Source: Trichomonas vaginalis G3
Lineage: Eukaryota > Parabasalia > Trichomonadida > Trichomonadidae
Length of the DNA stretch: 64,000 bases
Direction of reading: 5' to 3'
Assembly: GCF_026262505.1 (NCBI RefSeq)
Contig: NC_067205.1
Coordinates: 18,535,645 to 18,599,644 of the forward strand
Of this stretch, positions 9,406 to 19,332 are shown piece after piece. How positions within the stretch are numbered: the stretch's first letter is position 1; each line of letters begins with the position of its first letter. The notes beneath the pieces were generated by a model, which searched no databases, had not been told where the DNA came from, and saw only the letters and a list, made by a program, of their open reading frames with translations. The translations under genes and the position numbers were made by a program.

Positions 9406-11352
9406 TTGAATTTTATCACAGAACCTATTATAATTAAGAAAAACCACACCCTAATTGATGGTAAAGGAAAAGCTCGTTTAGTTGGCGGCGTGAAGCTTGG
9501 TAATTTCAAGAAAGTTGAAGATGAAAGCATTCTTAAACGACTCGATGAAAGCGTGAGGAAAAAAGTCTACCAAATAAATCTAAAAGAATATGGAATTACA
9601 AGTCAATTGCCATTTCAGGAAATTGGATATTTTATAAATTACGACTCATCAAGCAATCATCTTTACATTGATAAACAACAAATGAATCTTGCACATTATC
9701 CAAGATATTCTACTTTTGTCAACATTTCTAACAAGGGTCCATTTCCATTTGCAATATCAGATGGTGTAGATATTAATGATCCCAGAGTTTATACGTGGAA
9801 GTTTCATCCAAATATTATGGCGTGGGGATATTGGGATTATGATTATACAGGAAGCTTAAGAAGTGTTTCTAAAATAGATTATGACAATCATAAAGTTTAT
9901 TTTGCGAAACCTCAAAAAACAGGAAAAAATGCAAAATTAGTATTTTATAATATTTTGGAAGAACTTCGATATCCTGGTGATTTCTATATAGACAATAGTA
10001 CAATGATCCTTTATTTTTATCCTTTCGGGAAAATTAATTCAAAAACCGAAATTATTTTATCAAATCATTCTAATGCTATCATTAGAGCTCGTGGCATAAC
10101 AGATATTGTTATTAAAGATATAAGTATTGGATTCACACCTCGTACTGCACTTTACTTTGACTGGTGCAATTCAGTTGTAATTGAAAATTGCGAAATTTCA
10201 AATATTGGAAATGTTGGAATTTATATTCTAGGAGATAACAACACAATCAGAAACTGCAAGATCCATCATACAATGCGCCAAGCCATTGTCGTTGATTCAG
10301 CTCATGATGAATATACTCTAAAATATTCAAATTGTAAAGTTATAAACAACGAAGTTTATTGGTATTGTAACATGAGTAGAAATGGGTTTACACCAGCGTT
10401 TAGGATTGAAGGTGTTGGTATAACAATATCACATAATTATATTCATCATGGAGCTGGACACGCAATATTTTTCTCTGGAAATAATATAATGATGGAATAT
10501 AATGAAATTTCTGATATATTTGAATCTCCATTCCCAACATCAGCTTTTTACGCTGGTATGAATTACGTAACAAGAAATAACACAATTAGATACAATTATA
10601 TTCATGATTTAGTTCCAAATAATGAGATACACCAAGGAATTTATATGGATGATTGTGAAAGTGGTGTAAATATATCACATAATATATTAGTGAATGCTGG
10701 TAGATCAATATGGCTTGGAGGAGGAAGAGATTACCATGCGAGAAATAATATAATTGTAAATGCCACTTTTGCATTGTGGGTTGATGCAAGAGCTTGGGCT
10801 GAACCTCAAACATTCCATAAATTCTTGAGACCAAGATTCTATACAATTCGTGATAATCCAAAAGTCAAAGGAAATCTTCCTCCTTATATAACATCATACC
10901 CTAACTTATCTGTTATTGATCAGTATTACAAGAATAATACTGTTGAGTTTCCACTTATTCCACCTTCTGCCTTTGTTTTTGATAATTGTTTTATTTATCC
11001 AAAGAATGCAGCTTTATTCAAGAATCAAGAATATGTCAATGGATCATATACTTTTGGAGAAGTATTCATTAATAACTATATTAATGCAACAGAGAAAGAT
11101 TTCGCCGATTTCAAGAATGGAGATTATTCAATTAAGAAAGGATCAAGATTGAACAAACTTGGCATGGATCCAGTTGATATGAGCGAAATGGGTTTGCTTA
11201 ATAAAGGATCCAAGAAAAATGTTGTTGTTCCTGTGATAGTAACTCTAGTTGTACTTATAGTTATAGGAGTGATAATTGTTCTTATCTATCTTAAGATTAA
11301 GAAGGATAAAGAAGCTGAAAGATCAATTGTTGAGAAGAAAATAGTTGTATAA
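9406..11352 (+). CDS. Right-handed beta-helix (pectin-lyase-fold) surface protein with C-terminal membrane anchor
   Basis: About 650 residues. An extracellular-type body contains parallel beta-helix repeats from roughly residue 215 to 480 (runs such as VIENCEISNIGNVGIYI, NNTIRNCKIHHT, ITISHNYIHHGAGHAI, GVNISHNILVNAGRSIW). Then one strong membrane helix near residue 610-632 (VVVPVIVTLVVLIVIG) and a short charged cytoplasmic tail. Family members bind or cleave polysaccharides; no catalytic set could be assigned. The start is uncertain: the frame opens after TGA at 9361-9363 with no ATG before coding sequence begins. An ATG at 9341 in another frame begins a hydrophobic, signal-like stretch (MLYLLFSDFF). 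So the 5' end is probably frameshifted, truncated or mis-sequenced. The spacer 9101-9340 shows nothing else. Confidence 0.7.
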   Translation: MNFITEPIIIKKNHTLIDGKGKARLVGGVKLGNFKKVEDESILKRLDESVRKKVYQINLKEYGITSQLPFQEIGYFINYDSSSNHLYIDKQQMNLAHYPRYSTFVNISNKGPFPFAISDGVDINDPRVYTWKFHPNIMAWGYWDYDYTGSLRSVSKIDYDNHKVYFAKPQKTGKNAKLVFYNILEELRYPGDFYIDNSTMILYFYPFGKINSKTEIILSNHSNAIIRARGITDIVIKDISIGFTPRTALYFDWCNSVVIENCEISNIGNVGIYILGDNNTIRNCKIHHTMRQAIVVDSAHDEYTLKYSNCKVINNEVYWYCNMSRNGFTPAFRIEGVGITISHNYIHHGAGHAIFFSGNNIMMEYNEISDIFESPFPTSAFYAGMNYVTRNNTIRYNYIHDLVPNNEIHQGIYMDDCESGVNISHNILVNAGRSIWLGGGRDYHARNNIIVNATFALWVDARAWAEPQTFHKFLRPRFYTIRDNPKVKGNLPPYITSYPNLSVIDQYYKNNTVEFPLIPPSAFVFDNCFIYPKNAALFKNQEYVNGSYTFGEVFINNYINATEKDFADFKNGDYSIKKGSRLNKLGMDPVDMSEMGLLNKGSKKNVVVPVIVTLVVLIVIGVIIVLIYLKIKKDKEAERSIVEKKIVV

Positions 11353-11639
11353 CTTTATTAATAAATCTTTATTTATATGTTGATTCATAATAACTTTTTC
11401 CTGACCAAAAACACTAACTTTTTACCTTAGAAAATTATGATTTACATCTTGAGTGTCAACAAAATTGAGAGGATGCCGGATGGTTGTAAAAAACTAGTAG
11501 AAAAAGAACAAACAGCTAGTATCACAATGAATTTTGGCACAACAATTTCAGTTTCTCCATGATTTCCAGAATATTCGCGTTTTCTTATCCTTCGAATAAA
11601 AATAACATTAATATCACACTAATAACGATTTTTGGGATC
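11353..11639. other. Host spacer at the P1 insertion site, part of a diverged repeat
   Basis: No gene. The last ~75 bases, ending ACGATTTTTGGGATCAAC, resemble the sequence ending at about 36507 (ACGATTTTCAGGATCAAC). This places P1 inside one unit of a diverged host repeat whose other unit lies to its right. Confidence 0.45.
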
Positions 11640-11641
11640 AA

Positions 11642-11645
<4 letters not shown>
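11640..11645. repeat. Target-site duplication, left copy (AACAAA)
   Basis: AACAAA here is matched by AACAAA at 36265-36270, directly outside the other end of P1. Six bases is the usual Polinton/Maverick duplication length. Because an A-run follows, the inner edge is ambiguous by a base or two. Confidence 0.7.
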
Positions 11646-11688
<43 letters not shown>

Positions 11689-12310
11689 TAGTGGGGCTTC
11701 CAGGCACTTCGTGCCTTCTAGCCCCGAAGATGTTTAGAATATGAGAGAGGTCCTATAAACCGGAGAAAGTGTCATATAAACATCTGTCATTTTACTCAGA
11801 ATTTTCATGAAATTTACACCAAAAATATATTTTAGGGTAGAAGGGTATATCTAACCTCTTTTCTAACCTCTTTTCTACCCTCTTGAATTTTCATGAAATT
11901 TACACCAAAAATATATTTTAGGGTAGAAGGGTATATCTAACCTCTTTCTAACCTCTTTTCTACCCTCTTGAATTTTCATGAAATTTACACCAAAAATATA
12001 CTACTAGGGTCATTTACGAAGAAATCTCAACAAAGTCTTTACGATGAAGTCTTGACAAAGTCTTTACGAAGAAGTCTCAACAAAGTCTTTACGAAGAAGT
12101 CTCAACAAAGTCTTTACGAAGAAGTCTCAACAAAGTCTTTACGAAGAAGTCTTGACAAAACATTTACGAAGAAATTCATGAAAATTCAAGAGGGTAGAAA
12201 AGAGGTTAGAAAAGAGGTTAATATCCCTTTCTACCCTAAAATATATTTTTGGGTCATTTACACTCATTTACGAAGAAATCTCAACAAAGTCTTTACGAAG
12301 AAGTCACAAT
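11646..12310. repeat. P1 left terminal inverted repeat and subterminal arrays
   Basis: Starts with an A-run (to 11686), then GGTAGTGGGGCTTCCAGGCA; the outer ~50 bases after the run match the right end (36182-36232) as an inverted copy. The tip can fold: GGGGCT (11693-11698) pairs with AGCCCC (11720-11725) around GGCAC-TTC-GTGCC (11703-11715). Inside are tandem ~85-bp units containing the GGGTAGA-type motif (11823-11985, and reversed at 12180-12250), and an array of 24-bp units of the type TTTACGAAGAAGTCTCAACA (about 12005-12170). The two ends differ by a segment of about 55 bp near the tip. The open frame through the array reads only as a repeat. Confidence 0.8.
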
Positions 12311-12376
12311 AAAACATCTGTCAAAAACCGTTTTTCTGTCACTTTCAGGTAAAAACATTTTTTATATATATATAAA

Positions 12377-13145
12377 ATGAATTTTACAAAACCACCGTTA
12401 CCCTTCTTTGGAAATAAGAGTAGATGTAAAGATATTCATTGAGAGAACTTAAGAACTACCGAATGGTCTAACATTTGTAGATTGTTCGGTGGAAGTTTCT
12501 ATATATTCTCATTTGTGCCATACTGTATTTCCTGACTCAAAGATTATATGCAATGACTTCGACAACTATATGAACCGTCTCAAACATATACCAGACACAA
12601 ACAAAATATTGAAAGAGTTAAAAGAAAAGATACCTATAGGTAAGATGGAACGTATACCATTAGATAAGAAAAATACTGTCAGAGAGGTTTGAAAAAAGCA
12701 GAGTATATTGACTGGGATAGTATATCTTCTAGACTATTGTATAGTGTTCTATAAGAGTTCATGACATTGAAACACTTATGTCAAAAGTTTTATATCTTAA
12801 CTATACAAAGGTTTTCAAGAGAACATAGAAAAATATACTGAGGGTATAGAGTTTGTGAGATTGTCGTTGGACAGAGTTGTATGAAAAATATAAAGACAAG
12901 GAAAATGTTTCTTTTATAGTAGACCCGCCGTTCTTATAACACATATGATTTTCAATACCAAGTAGACTGGACTTTGAGAGACTCTTTAGAAACTTTAGAC
13001 GTTGTACATAACCATCCATGCTTTTACTTTACATCCGATAAAAGTGGTTTGGAAAGTGTCATGAGATGGTTAGAGACATACATGACTATGAGTTTAGATA
13101 CGATAAGATAGAATATGAGAGAGGTCCTATAAACCGGGAGAAAGT
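12377..13145 (+). pseudogene. P1: Dam-like DNA adenine methyltransferase (D12 class), broken
   Basis: Remains of an N6-adenine methylase. Visible landmarks are the start-proximal PFFGNKSR motif (SAM-binding F-x-G-x-K type), a DLFGGSF-like motif, NDFDNYMNRL, and a distal YFTSDKSG segment. D12 methylases modify adenine in short palindromes; in virus-like elements they may protect or mark element DNA. The gene is in several pieces and cannot be functional as it stands. Its 3' end (ATATGAGAGAGGTCCTATAA, about 13111-13130) also appears inside both P1 terminal repeats. Confidence 0.6.
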
Positions 13146-13177
13146 GTCATAACAAAGAAATTTTTATTGGTAAGTAA

Positions 13178-13309
13178 ATGTGGTTTGAAATAGGACTACT
13201 TGTTTTAGGTTTTTTCCATTGTGTCATTTACTTATTTGACGTGGCAGAAAGATATAGAGAATATGAAGATGAACCAATGCCTGCAAATGTTCAGCATATG
13301 TACTCGTAA
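13178..13309 (+). CDS. P1: small single-span membrane protein (43 aa)
   Basis: An intact small frame starting MWFEIGLLVLGFFHCVIYLF, i.e. one hydrophobic helix over residues 3-20, followed by a charged tail (ERYREYEDE) ending at TAA. The ATG is preceded by a TTTTTA-containing tract 11-16 bases upstream, as for other P1 genes. Small membrane proteins of this kind are common in Polintons and virophages; the function is unknown. Confidence 0.5.
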   Translation: MWFEIGLLVLGFFHCVIYLFDVAERYREYEDEPMPANVQHMYS

Positions 13310-13332
13310 GAGATATTTTTATCTAATATTAA

Positions 13333-13709
13333 ATGGACGCACAGAACTTAGCGAATGCACAGCAACCTGGACAACCAAACCCAGAGAATATTCCAAATGA
13401 AGTTAGAATACAAACTGCAATGGCAAACTATGGTCAAGTGCCAACAGATGTACAAATGCAAACTGCCATGTCAAATGACGCTGCGTTAGGTTTGCCACCA
13501 TGGTATGCAAAATATGAGATGGAAAGAGTTTTATACAAACCCTGAAGTGGGATATAAACAACTCTATGCAGATGACGCGAACACAGGAGTTGACCCAGAG
13601 TATGTTTTCTACCAGAGGAGAACAGAATGTATGAGCTCCAGTTAAAGAATGCTATGGAACTCAACAGGAAACGTAAGAGGACTAGGCGGACATTAGATTT
13701 TTACTAGTA
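13333..13709 (+). pseudogene. P1: hydrophilic Gln/Asn/Pro-rich protein, broken
   Basis: Starts MDAQNLANAQQPGQPNPENI with a TTTTTA tract just upstream. It contains two copies of a short repeat (IQTAMANYGQVPTDVQ and MQTAMSNDAALG), then a Trp/Tyr-rich segment and a basic C-terminus. No family recognised. The position between small membrane and amphipathic proteins suggests a virion component, by context only. It does not read as one whole frame. Confidence 0.4.
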
Positions 13710-13711
13710 AA

Positions 13712-13951
13712 ATGGGTTTCTTTGGAAGAATAGGAAACTTCTTTCGAAATGTTGGAAGAGGTATATGGAATGGAATAAAATCTGAGGAAGAGGAATTTGG
13801 AACGAGTCAAAAATATTGGTAAAAGAGTAGGTCAATTTGTTGGTATTATACCTAAAGACCCTGAACCAGAAGAACAAGCTCCTGTTATACAACAGCCTGA
13901 ACCTGCACCACAGTCTAGTTGGCAACCAAATCCAACACCTCAACCGTATTA
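13712..13951 (+). pseudogene. P1: minor-capsid-like protein with amphipathic N-terminus, broken
   Basis: Begins MGFFGRIGNFFRNVGRGIWN, a short amphipathic basic helix, followed by an acidic patch and a Pro/Gln-rich C-terminal region. Small Gly/Phe-rich amphipathic starts of this kind recur in P1 (17070) and P2 (44752, 45264) and resemble adenovirus pVI-type membrane-active minor capsid proteins. That comparison is by character only. Confidence 0.35.
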
Positions 13952-13954
13952 AAA

Positions 13955-14799
13955 TTATATTTTTACCGTTCGATAGTAGTTGTATATGAAACTAAGTTCT
14001 AAGTAAAACGCATGGTATAATGGAATTATTCTCTTCTTCCATCTGTAGTAAACCATACTTGAAAGTCTGAAATACTTCCACTTGGTGGTTCGTATAGCTT
14101 TGTAGTTTTTCGTAAAAGTCATTTGCCAAGCATAAAAAGAGTTTTGTGCACCAGAAAATGAAGCATGAACTATAATAGCGTCAGAGTCGAAAACATTTTC
14201 ATATGTTCCATTAGGGTTTGAGACTTCATAATAGTCCGGGTGTACTGGATACCATGCAGGCTGATTTAACATCCTCAAAAATCTATGCCATGCCAAGTTG
14301 TTATATTTTGTAGAAATATTAAACGTTTCTCCAAGGTCTTCTATTTTATTGAATTTAAACAGTTGCATTTTCCTGTCATATATAATATCGAGATGTACTT
14401 CTCCTTCGTCAATGTTATACTGGTTTGCATATTCGATATAGATGTCGTTTATTTTTTCTTGAAAAGCTTGAAGAGTTGTTTCTAAGTTTACAAGCAAATT
14501 CACTTGTAAAAGTTTTCCCTGTTTCAAATTTCTCATACGTACGTTTTTCTTTGTTATAGTATCGAACTTCAAAAAGCGACCGTAAATGGGAAACCATGTA
14601 TGGCTTCTGAAATGAACTTCATTTACGAAAGCCAATAGCTTTTGTGACGGATGGGTCTCTTAACATCTTAGTGGGTAGTCAAAACGATAGCCTTCATGCT
14701 TTACGGTCTCTGTCTCAAATTTTGACCGACATTCGTAAAAAGTTCATCTAATGGTTTAGTTGTAGCAACTCTTGAATTTTCTTTTTCTATTGAAAGCAT
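13955..14799 (-). pseudogene. P1: uncharacterised virion-type protein, broken
   Basis: Leftward gene starting MLSIEKENSRVATTKPLDEL at 14799, with a TTTTTA tract upstream shared with the divergent fibre gene. A 226-residue frame from 14635 carries beta-rich sequence (DAIIVHASFSGAQNSFYAWQ, WYPVHPDYYEVSNPNGTY) that could be a jelly-roll or receptor-type protein; no family assigned. Its N-terminal signature (TTKPLDELFTN) recurs at 19063 (DTKPLDYIFTN), so P1 holds a second, partial copy. Confidence 0.4.
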
Positions 14800-14817
14800 A
14801 TTTTATCTAGAATAAAA

Positions 14818-16098
14818 ATGTCGAAAGAAACAGCGTCTATGAGAGAAATACAACACAACCGACAACTCATTGTACAAGCTCTAAATAAGAACACAACAAA
14901 CTTTTCAAACTATTCTAAGATATCTGAGTCATTGAAAGAAGGAAACTTAAAACTGACGATAAACCAATGACAGACGAGTTTCTGTTTCAAGACAGTAAGA
15001 ACCATACTGTTTGTATAAATCCAACAAAAAGAACTTTAAACGAAAACCTATAGATGAACTTCTTTTGAAAGCAGATATTGACAACAAAGCTGACAAAGAG
15101 TATGTAGATGCAACAAGAGACTATATTCTCGCATGGACAGATAGAACATACCCACAAAAACATCATACACATAACATCTATGACGTAGATGAACTACCAG
15201 CAATGTTAGATGACAAAGCGGATAAAACATATGTTGACAATAAAATGTCAAGTGAAGTGACAAGAGCTGACAAAGAATATTCTAAAAAGACTCATACACA
15301 TACCATATCTGATATTACAAACTTACAAGAAACCTTAAACAAGAAAAGTGACGTTGGACATACACACGATTTCTTCGCAACTGTTGGTATAGAAAATATT
15401 GCAGGAACGGTTGAAGAACCTGATGGAACTGGTGGGGATGTATTAAATTGGAAACCTCCTAACTTTCCACAAGGTTTAACATCGGAGGATGACATAACGA
15501 CGATGAAATACATTAGATGTAGAAATGTCTATGTCATGGAGGATGAAAACAATGTTAAATTCACTGCTCAAGATTTATTGATAAGAAAGCTGACAAAACA
15601 TATGTTAACGATGAGTTAGATAAAAAAGCTGACAAAACAGAGCTTCAAACATTAAAGACAGAAATACTTCAAACCATATACCCGGTTGGTTCTATTTACA
15701 CGTCAATGAACTCTACCAAACCAGAAGTAGTACTTGGTTTTGGAACTTGGACTCAAATAGTCGACAGGTTTTTGTATTGTGCAAACTCTTCAAAGGAAAC
15801 AGGTGGAAGTAAAACGATTTCAGGTGAAAAATTTACCTGCGCACAGTCACTACATAAATTTAAGTACATCTGAAGCAGGTTGGCATAAGCATAGATTTTG
15901 GGATTGGTCAGCAATGAAAAAAGGTAAAGGATATGATGTTAAAGACGACGTTCAGTTTGCTATAAATTGTTTCTGGGGTAGCACACAGGGAGATGGAAAC
16001 CATACACATCGCGTTTCAGGTATACGCAAACAACGGGACAAAGTAAAGACTACATGCCACCATACATGACAGTTTACGCATGGTATAGAAATGCTTAG
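14818..16098 (+). pseudogene. P1: fibre-like protein with phage tail-collar-type tip, broken
   Basis: Starts MSKETASMREIQHNRQL. The middle carries several 18-20-residue repeats of the type KADKEYVD and KADKTYVDNK separated by HTH motifs (KHHTHNIYD, KTHTHTISD, VGHTHDF), as in trimeric phage fibres with His-x-His metal sites. The distal part contains PVGSIYTSMNSTKPE, FGTWTQIVDRFLYC, a GNHTHRVSG-type motif and an MPPYMTVYAW ending: the layout of phage short tail-fibre/collar tips. The same tip occurs on the P2 fibre. The likely role is receptor binding on a particle; the gene is broken here. Confidence 0.65.
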
Positions 16099-17052
16099 TC
16101 GTCATTTTCAACTTCTTTAGCATATTCGTCAGGAGTTGTCTTATATTTGTTAGGAACTGTCTTTGAAAGTATACCACCTTGAACCTTAACAAGTTTGAAA
16201 CGAGTCTGACAATAGTCGTTTTATCTTCTGCTTGCAGTCTGTACATTTTGCCATGTTTGCCTAAAACTTCATAATATTCTCTTGTATACTTTCTTCTATT
16301 TTTACGAACACGAATGTGAGTACCTGTCGAGTTCCCATTGTTGTCATAGTCAATAGTATTTTCATATGGGTCGCGTTTAGGTATTTCTATTTTTACTTTG
16401 TCGCCTTTCTTAAGTTTGAAGCCGGCATTCTTTCTTGTTTGTCTCTTTTTGACTAAACTATTAAATATATAGTCTTTCTCTAAGTCAGGGTTGTTTTTCA
16501 TTTCTTCGGGGAGTGGTTTCCCAAACCTTTTTGTTTACGGCTATTGTAAATATTTAAAACTTGTCTCATCTTTGCCATGGAGAAGTGTCTATACTTGTCG
16601 TCATATGACATTTCATTTGCTTCACCACCTTGTGGTTGGTTTAAGTCTCTTAAGATTTTTATACAACTGTCAATGACACCAAGAGCAGAATGGTTTTGGT
16701 CGACAATGAAATATTGGTTTACATTTTTTGAACGCAGATAGTTTTTTACATCGTCTGATTTGAAAGAACTTTCACAGTCAGATGTCAGTTTTGTTGGATG
16801 GTATTTGTCAACGAATATTGTCAAAGCAGTTTTCACATCTAAAATATTTTTGGACCATAATGGTATGGCTTCACAGTATCTTGTGTTTTGACCGACAAAT
16901 ATTAGCCAGTATGGTGGTCCATCTTCTCTATACCTCGGAATGTTTTCCAAGATATCCATAAACCAAGCATTTGGTGTTGAACTAAAGATTTTTATCATGA
17001 GTGCTTTCTTTGTCGCTTTAGAAACATAGGGGTCCTTGTTTGGATTCGTCAT
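16098..17052 (-). pseudogene. P1: retroviral-type (DDE/D) integrase, broken
   Basis: The core starts at 17052 (MTNPNKDPYVSKATKKALM) with a TTTTTA-type tract upstream. Landmarks: WFMDILENIPRYREDG (first acidic site), KLTSDCESSF (second), and FIVDQNHSALGVIDS followed by KILRDLNQ (third site region). The C-terminal part has a basic domain with GFKLKKGDKVKIEIPKR and YEVLGKHGKMYRLQ, an SH3/chromo-like fold common in integrases. The enzyme would insert the element and create the 6-bp duplication. It is not in one whole frame. Confidence 0.75.
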
Positions 17053-17069
17053 TTTTTACCCTATAAGAA

Positions 17070-17481
17070 ATGGGTTTATTTGGCGCATTAGCAGGAGTTG
17101 CATCCAGATTTTTGCCCGCAGTGGGAACAATAGCCAGAGGTGCATTTGGAATTGGAAGGAAGATTTTGAGTACATTAGGTATACTGAAAGAAAGCACAAC
17201 CTATTATACAAACTGTACAGAAAGGTTGGGAGGTAGCACGAGATGCAACAAATCTTATTCCAAATCCTGAAACAAGAGGAAAAGTTCAAGGATGGATGGA
17301 CAATGTAGGAAGAGAAGCAGGAAACTATTATAACAAAGCAAATGACTACTATAACCAAGCAGGACACTATATGGACCAAGGTGAAAGATTCTTTAACAGA
17401 GGATATAACCATGCACAACAGTGGGTAAACAACAACCAACCTCAACCGCCTCAAACGTGGGAATGTAAATTTTTTTACTGA
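17070..17481 (+). pseudogene. P1: Gly/Ala-rich amphipathic minor-capsid-like protein, broken
   Basis: Starts MGLFGALAGVASRFLPAVGT, a Gly/Ala-rich amphipathic region, and ends in a Tyr/Asn/Gln-rich tail (NYYNKANDYYNQAGHYMDQ). It is divergent from the integrase with a shared short promoter region. The character fits minor capsid or membrane-active proteins of Polintons; no certain homolog. Confidence 0.4.
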
Positions 17482-17487
17482 GATGAA

Positions 17488-17643
17488 ATGAACAATACAG
17501 CATTGAGACAAATGGGTTCAAGATGGATTTGTCGACTTCCAGCAGTTACACAACCACGTGTTTGTCAAGTCCTCCCTATACCTCAGGAAGTTTTAGACCG
17601 ACTTAAAAAACCTAAACAACCAGTTGAAAACAAAACAAACTAA
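17488..17643 (+). CDS. P1: small basic protein (51 aa)
   Basis: An intact frame starting MNNTALRQMGSRWICRLPAV and ending in a Lys/Pro-rich tail (DRLKKPKQPVENK). The tail resembles that of the 47-residue P2 protein at 55724 (EKLLKPKQNEKDK). The start is preceded by ATTTTTTTACTGAGATGAA, nearly the same leader as the next gene at 17663, so the two may be co-regulated. Function unknown. Confidence 0.5.
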   Translation: MNNTALRQMGSRWICRLPAVTQPRVCQVLPIPQEVLDRLKKPKQPVENKTN

Positions 17644-17662
17644 AATTTTTTACTGAGATGAA

Positions 17663-18244
17663 ATGACCGAAGAAGTTGAAACGGTAGATTTGACACCACA
17701 AACAAAAAGTTCAGAACCATTGTCAAAACCCGTCAAAGAACTTACAGATGAAGAGAAAAATTCAATAATAGAAAGTGCCAGGTCTGGAAATACAAACCCT
17801 AACTACAAAGTCACTTTTCATAGAAATGGAACGGCTAGTATCTCAAAAAAGAAACAGACTCTCACAAATAAAATATTGAAGTCTGAAGGAGCTTTCGAGA
17901 CAACAGATGGAAAAGTTTACTTCACTGACCAACAGTTCATTATAGAACATCTCATTGACTTAGAGTCGAAATATTCTAAACTTTACAACAAACACAAAAA
18001 GTTGAAAGGAAAACAAAAACAGATGGCATATGATATTTATGAAGATGTTGACGACACAACCATACCTGCAAGTGAAGTAAAGTCAGAGGAACCGAAAAGT
18101 GACGAAAAACCAATAGAAGAAGGGAAGCCAATAGAAGAAGATAAACCAAAACCAAAGTTTAGTTTCAATACTAAAAGTCAACCTTCATTAGCTGGTATGG
18201 GTTGGCGTCAAAGACTTTTGGCAGCGGGTGGCTATGTTAAGTAA
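17663..18244 (+). CDS. P1: uncharacterised acidic/basic protein with coiled-coil segment (193 aa)
   Basis: An intact 193-residue frame. The N-terminus is acidic (MTEEVETVDLTPQTK). The middle (about residues 50-120) has YKVTFHRNGTASISKKK and a Lys-rich helix (DLESKYSKLYNKHKKLKGKQ). A low-complexity segment with repeats PIEEGKPIEEDKPKPK precedes a short C-terminal motif ending WRQRLLAAGGYVK. No family recognised. Its leader is shared with the 17488 gene. Confidence 0.5.
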   Translation: MTEEVETVDLTPQTKSSEPLSKPVKELTDEEKNSIIESARSGNTNPNYKVTFHRNGTASISKKKQTLTNKILKSEGAFETTDGKVYFTDQQFIIEHLIDLESKYSKLYNKHKKLKGKQKQMAYDIYEDVDDTTIPASEVKSEEPKSDEKPIEEGKPIEEDKPKPKFSFNTKSQPSLAGMGWRQRLLAAGGYVK

Positions 18245-18274
18245 AGAAAAAAACATTTTTTTATTTTTATAAAA

Positions 18275-18994
18275 ATGCCCCCATATAGAATGGATAGAAG
18301 GTCTGCTAGAATAAAAGCAGAGTTGCAAAGATATGGTTGGAGAGTTTCGAAGAAGTTTAAATATAGGAAGGGAAGACCCATAAAAGTCTATGACAAATTG
18401 TCTGGTCTTCGCTACGAAATGGAATTGGAAACGGCACGCGCAAATTATCCAAACAGACTAGAGAGGTTAGAAGAAGAACGTCTTATGAACTTGCCTTTCA
18501 ATGTTAGTGAGCCTCAAGTTGAAGGACACGACGGCTTTGCCAGATTCTACTGGAAACATAACGAACAGTTGCATCCCTTGAGAAGGAAAAAAGGAAAAGG
18601 TGAAGACGCACATGCTCCCATGGAAAGAACAAGATATGCATATGAAAAGTATCGTGAAGTTAGAAGTAAAATTGGTTCAGGTCAAACCTTTACAGTAAAC
18701 TTTGACGAAGGAAAGAACAAAGAAGGCTTCATGGGTGTACTTGCTGCCATACAAGACGGAAATAAGAAAGGACACAATCTCAGACTAACTATAACAGATT
18801 TGGATGGTCATATATACTACTCACATGGCAATGTCACAACAGCCGCACAACTTCTTGACGCTTTCAAGACTACAAAGAGAGAACAAATGTTTGACTCCGA
18901 CTCCGATATTTTGAATGCAATTGAAGGAATTGCAAGTGTCAAGTTTGAATGGTACCAACCTAACCCTCAAGCAGTCAGACAACATGTTTGTTAG
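18275..18994 (+). CDS. P1: uncharacterised basic protein (239 aa)
   Basis: Looks whole. A strongly basic N-terminal third (MPPYRMDRRSARIKAELQRY, KKFKYRKGRPIKVYDK) suggests nucleic-acid binding. The C-terminal part has alternating charged and hydrophobic sequence (FTVNFDEGKNKEGFMGVLAA, LRLTITDLDGHIYYSHGNV). Preceded by TTTTTTATTTTTATAAAA directly before ATG, the P1 promoter-like tract. Function unknown. Confidence 0.5.
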   Translation: MPPYRMDRRSARIKAELQRYGWRVSKKFKYRKGRPIKVYDKLSGLRYEMELETARANYPNRLERLEEERLMNLPFNVSEPQVEGHDGFARFYWKHNEQLHPLRRKKGKGEDAHAPMERTRYAYEKYREVRSKIGSGQTFTVNFDEGKNKEGFMGVLAAIQDGNKKGHNLRLTITDLDGHIYYSHGNVTTAAQLLDAFKTTKREQMFDSDSDILNAIEGIASVKFEWYQPNPQAVRQHVC

Positions 18995-19062
18995 ATGAGA
19001 AATATGAAATGGCATACCATTTTAAAACATTTTTTAAAACAGTATATTTTTACATATATTAA

Positions 19063-19230
19063 ATGTTTCAGGTTGAAAAACAAAGAACAAAAGTAGTAGA
19101 TACAAAACCGTTAGACTATATCTTCACAAATGCCGGTAGGACTATATCAGATGAAGAAATTTCATCCCGAATTGTCTTTCATATACAACTACGGAAAAGT
19201 GCTGAAAAAGTACTGAAAAATATATTTTAG
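19063..19230 (+). CDS. P1: partial second copy of the 14799 gene start (55 aa)
   Basis: Starts MFQVEKQRTKVVDTKPLDYI and runs into a dispersed P1 repeat. Its TKPLD-x-x-FTN core matches the N-terminus of the leftward gene at 14799, so this is a rearranged fragment. A TTTTTA tract precedes the ATG. Confidence 0.4.
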   Translation: MFQVEKQRTKVVDTKPLDYIFTNAGRTISDEEISSRIVFHIQLRKSAEKVLKNIF

Positions 19231-19295
19231 GGTAGATGGGTATATCTAACCTCTTTTCTAACCTCTTTTCTACCCTCTTGAATTTTCATGAATTT
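19219..19295. repeat. P1 dispersed subterminal repeat, internal copy
   Basis: A copy of the ~75-bp unit AAATATATTTTAGGGTAGA... also present at both P1 ends. Further internal copies lie at about 20963-21020, 22155-22217 and 22318-22387. Units carry repeated GGGTAGA/GAGGTTAGA-type motifs and occur in both orientations. Confidence 0.65.
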
Positions 19296-19332
19296 CCTTA
19301 AGACAGAAAAAAAGTGAGTTAAAATGAGATGT

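Noticed and set aside
11559-11744. Frame with a poly-Lys run across the A-run at the P1 end
   Set aside because: Product of the homopolymer; no coding evidence.
11968-12312. Open frame with repeated KKSQQSLYEEV-type sequence (also mirrored at 35536-35808)
   Set aside because: It is only the translation of the 24-bp subterminal repeat in both P1 ends; no independent coding evidence.
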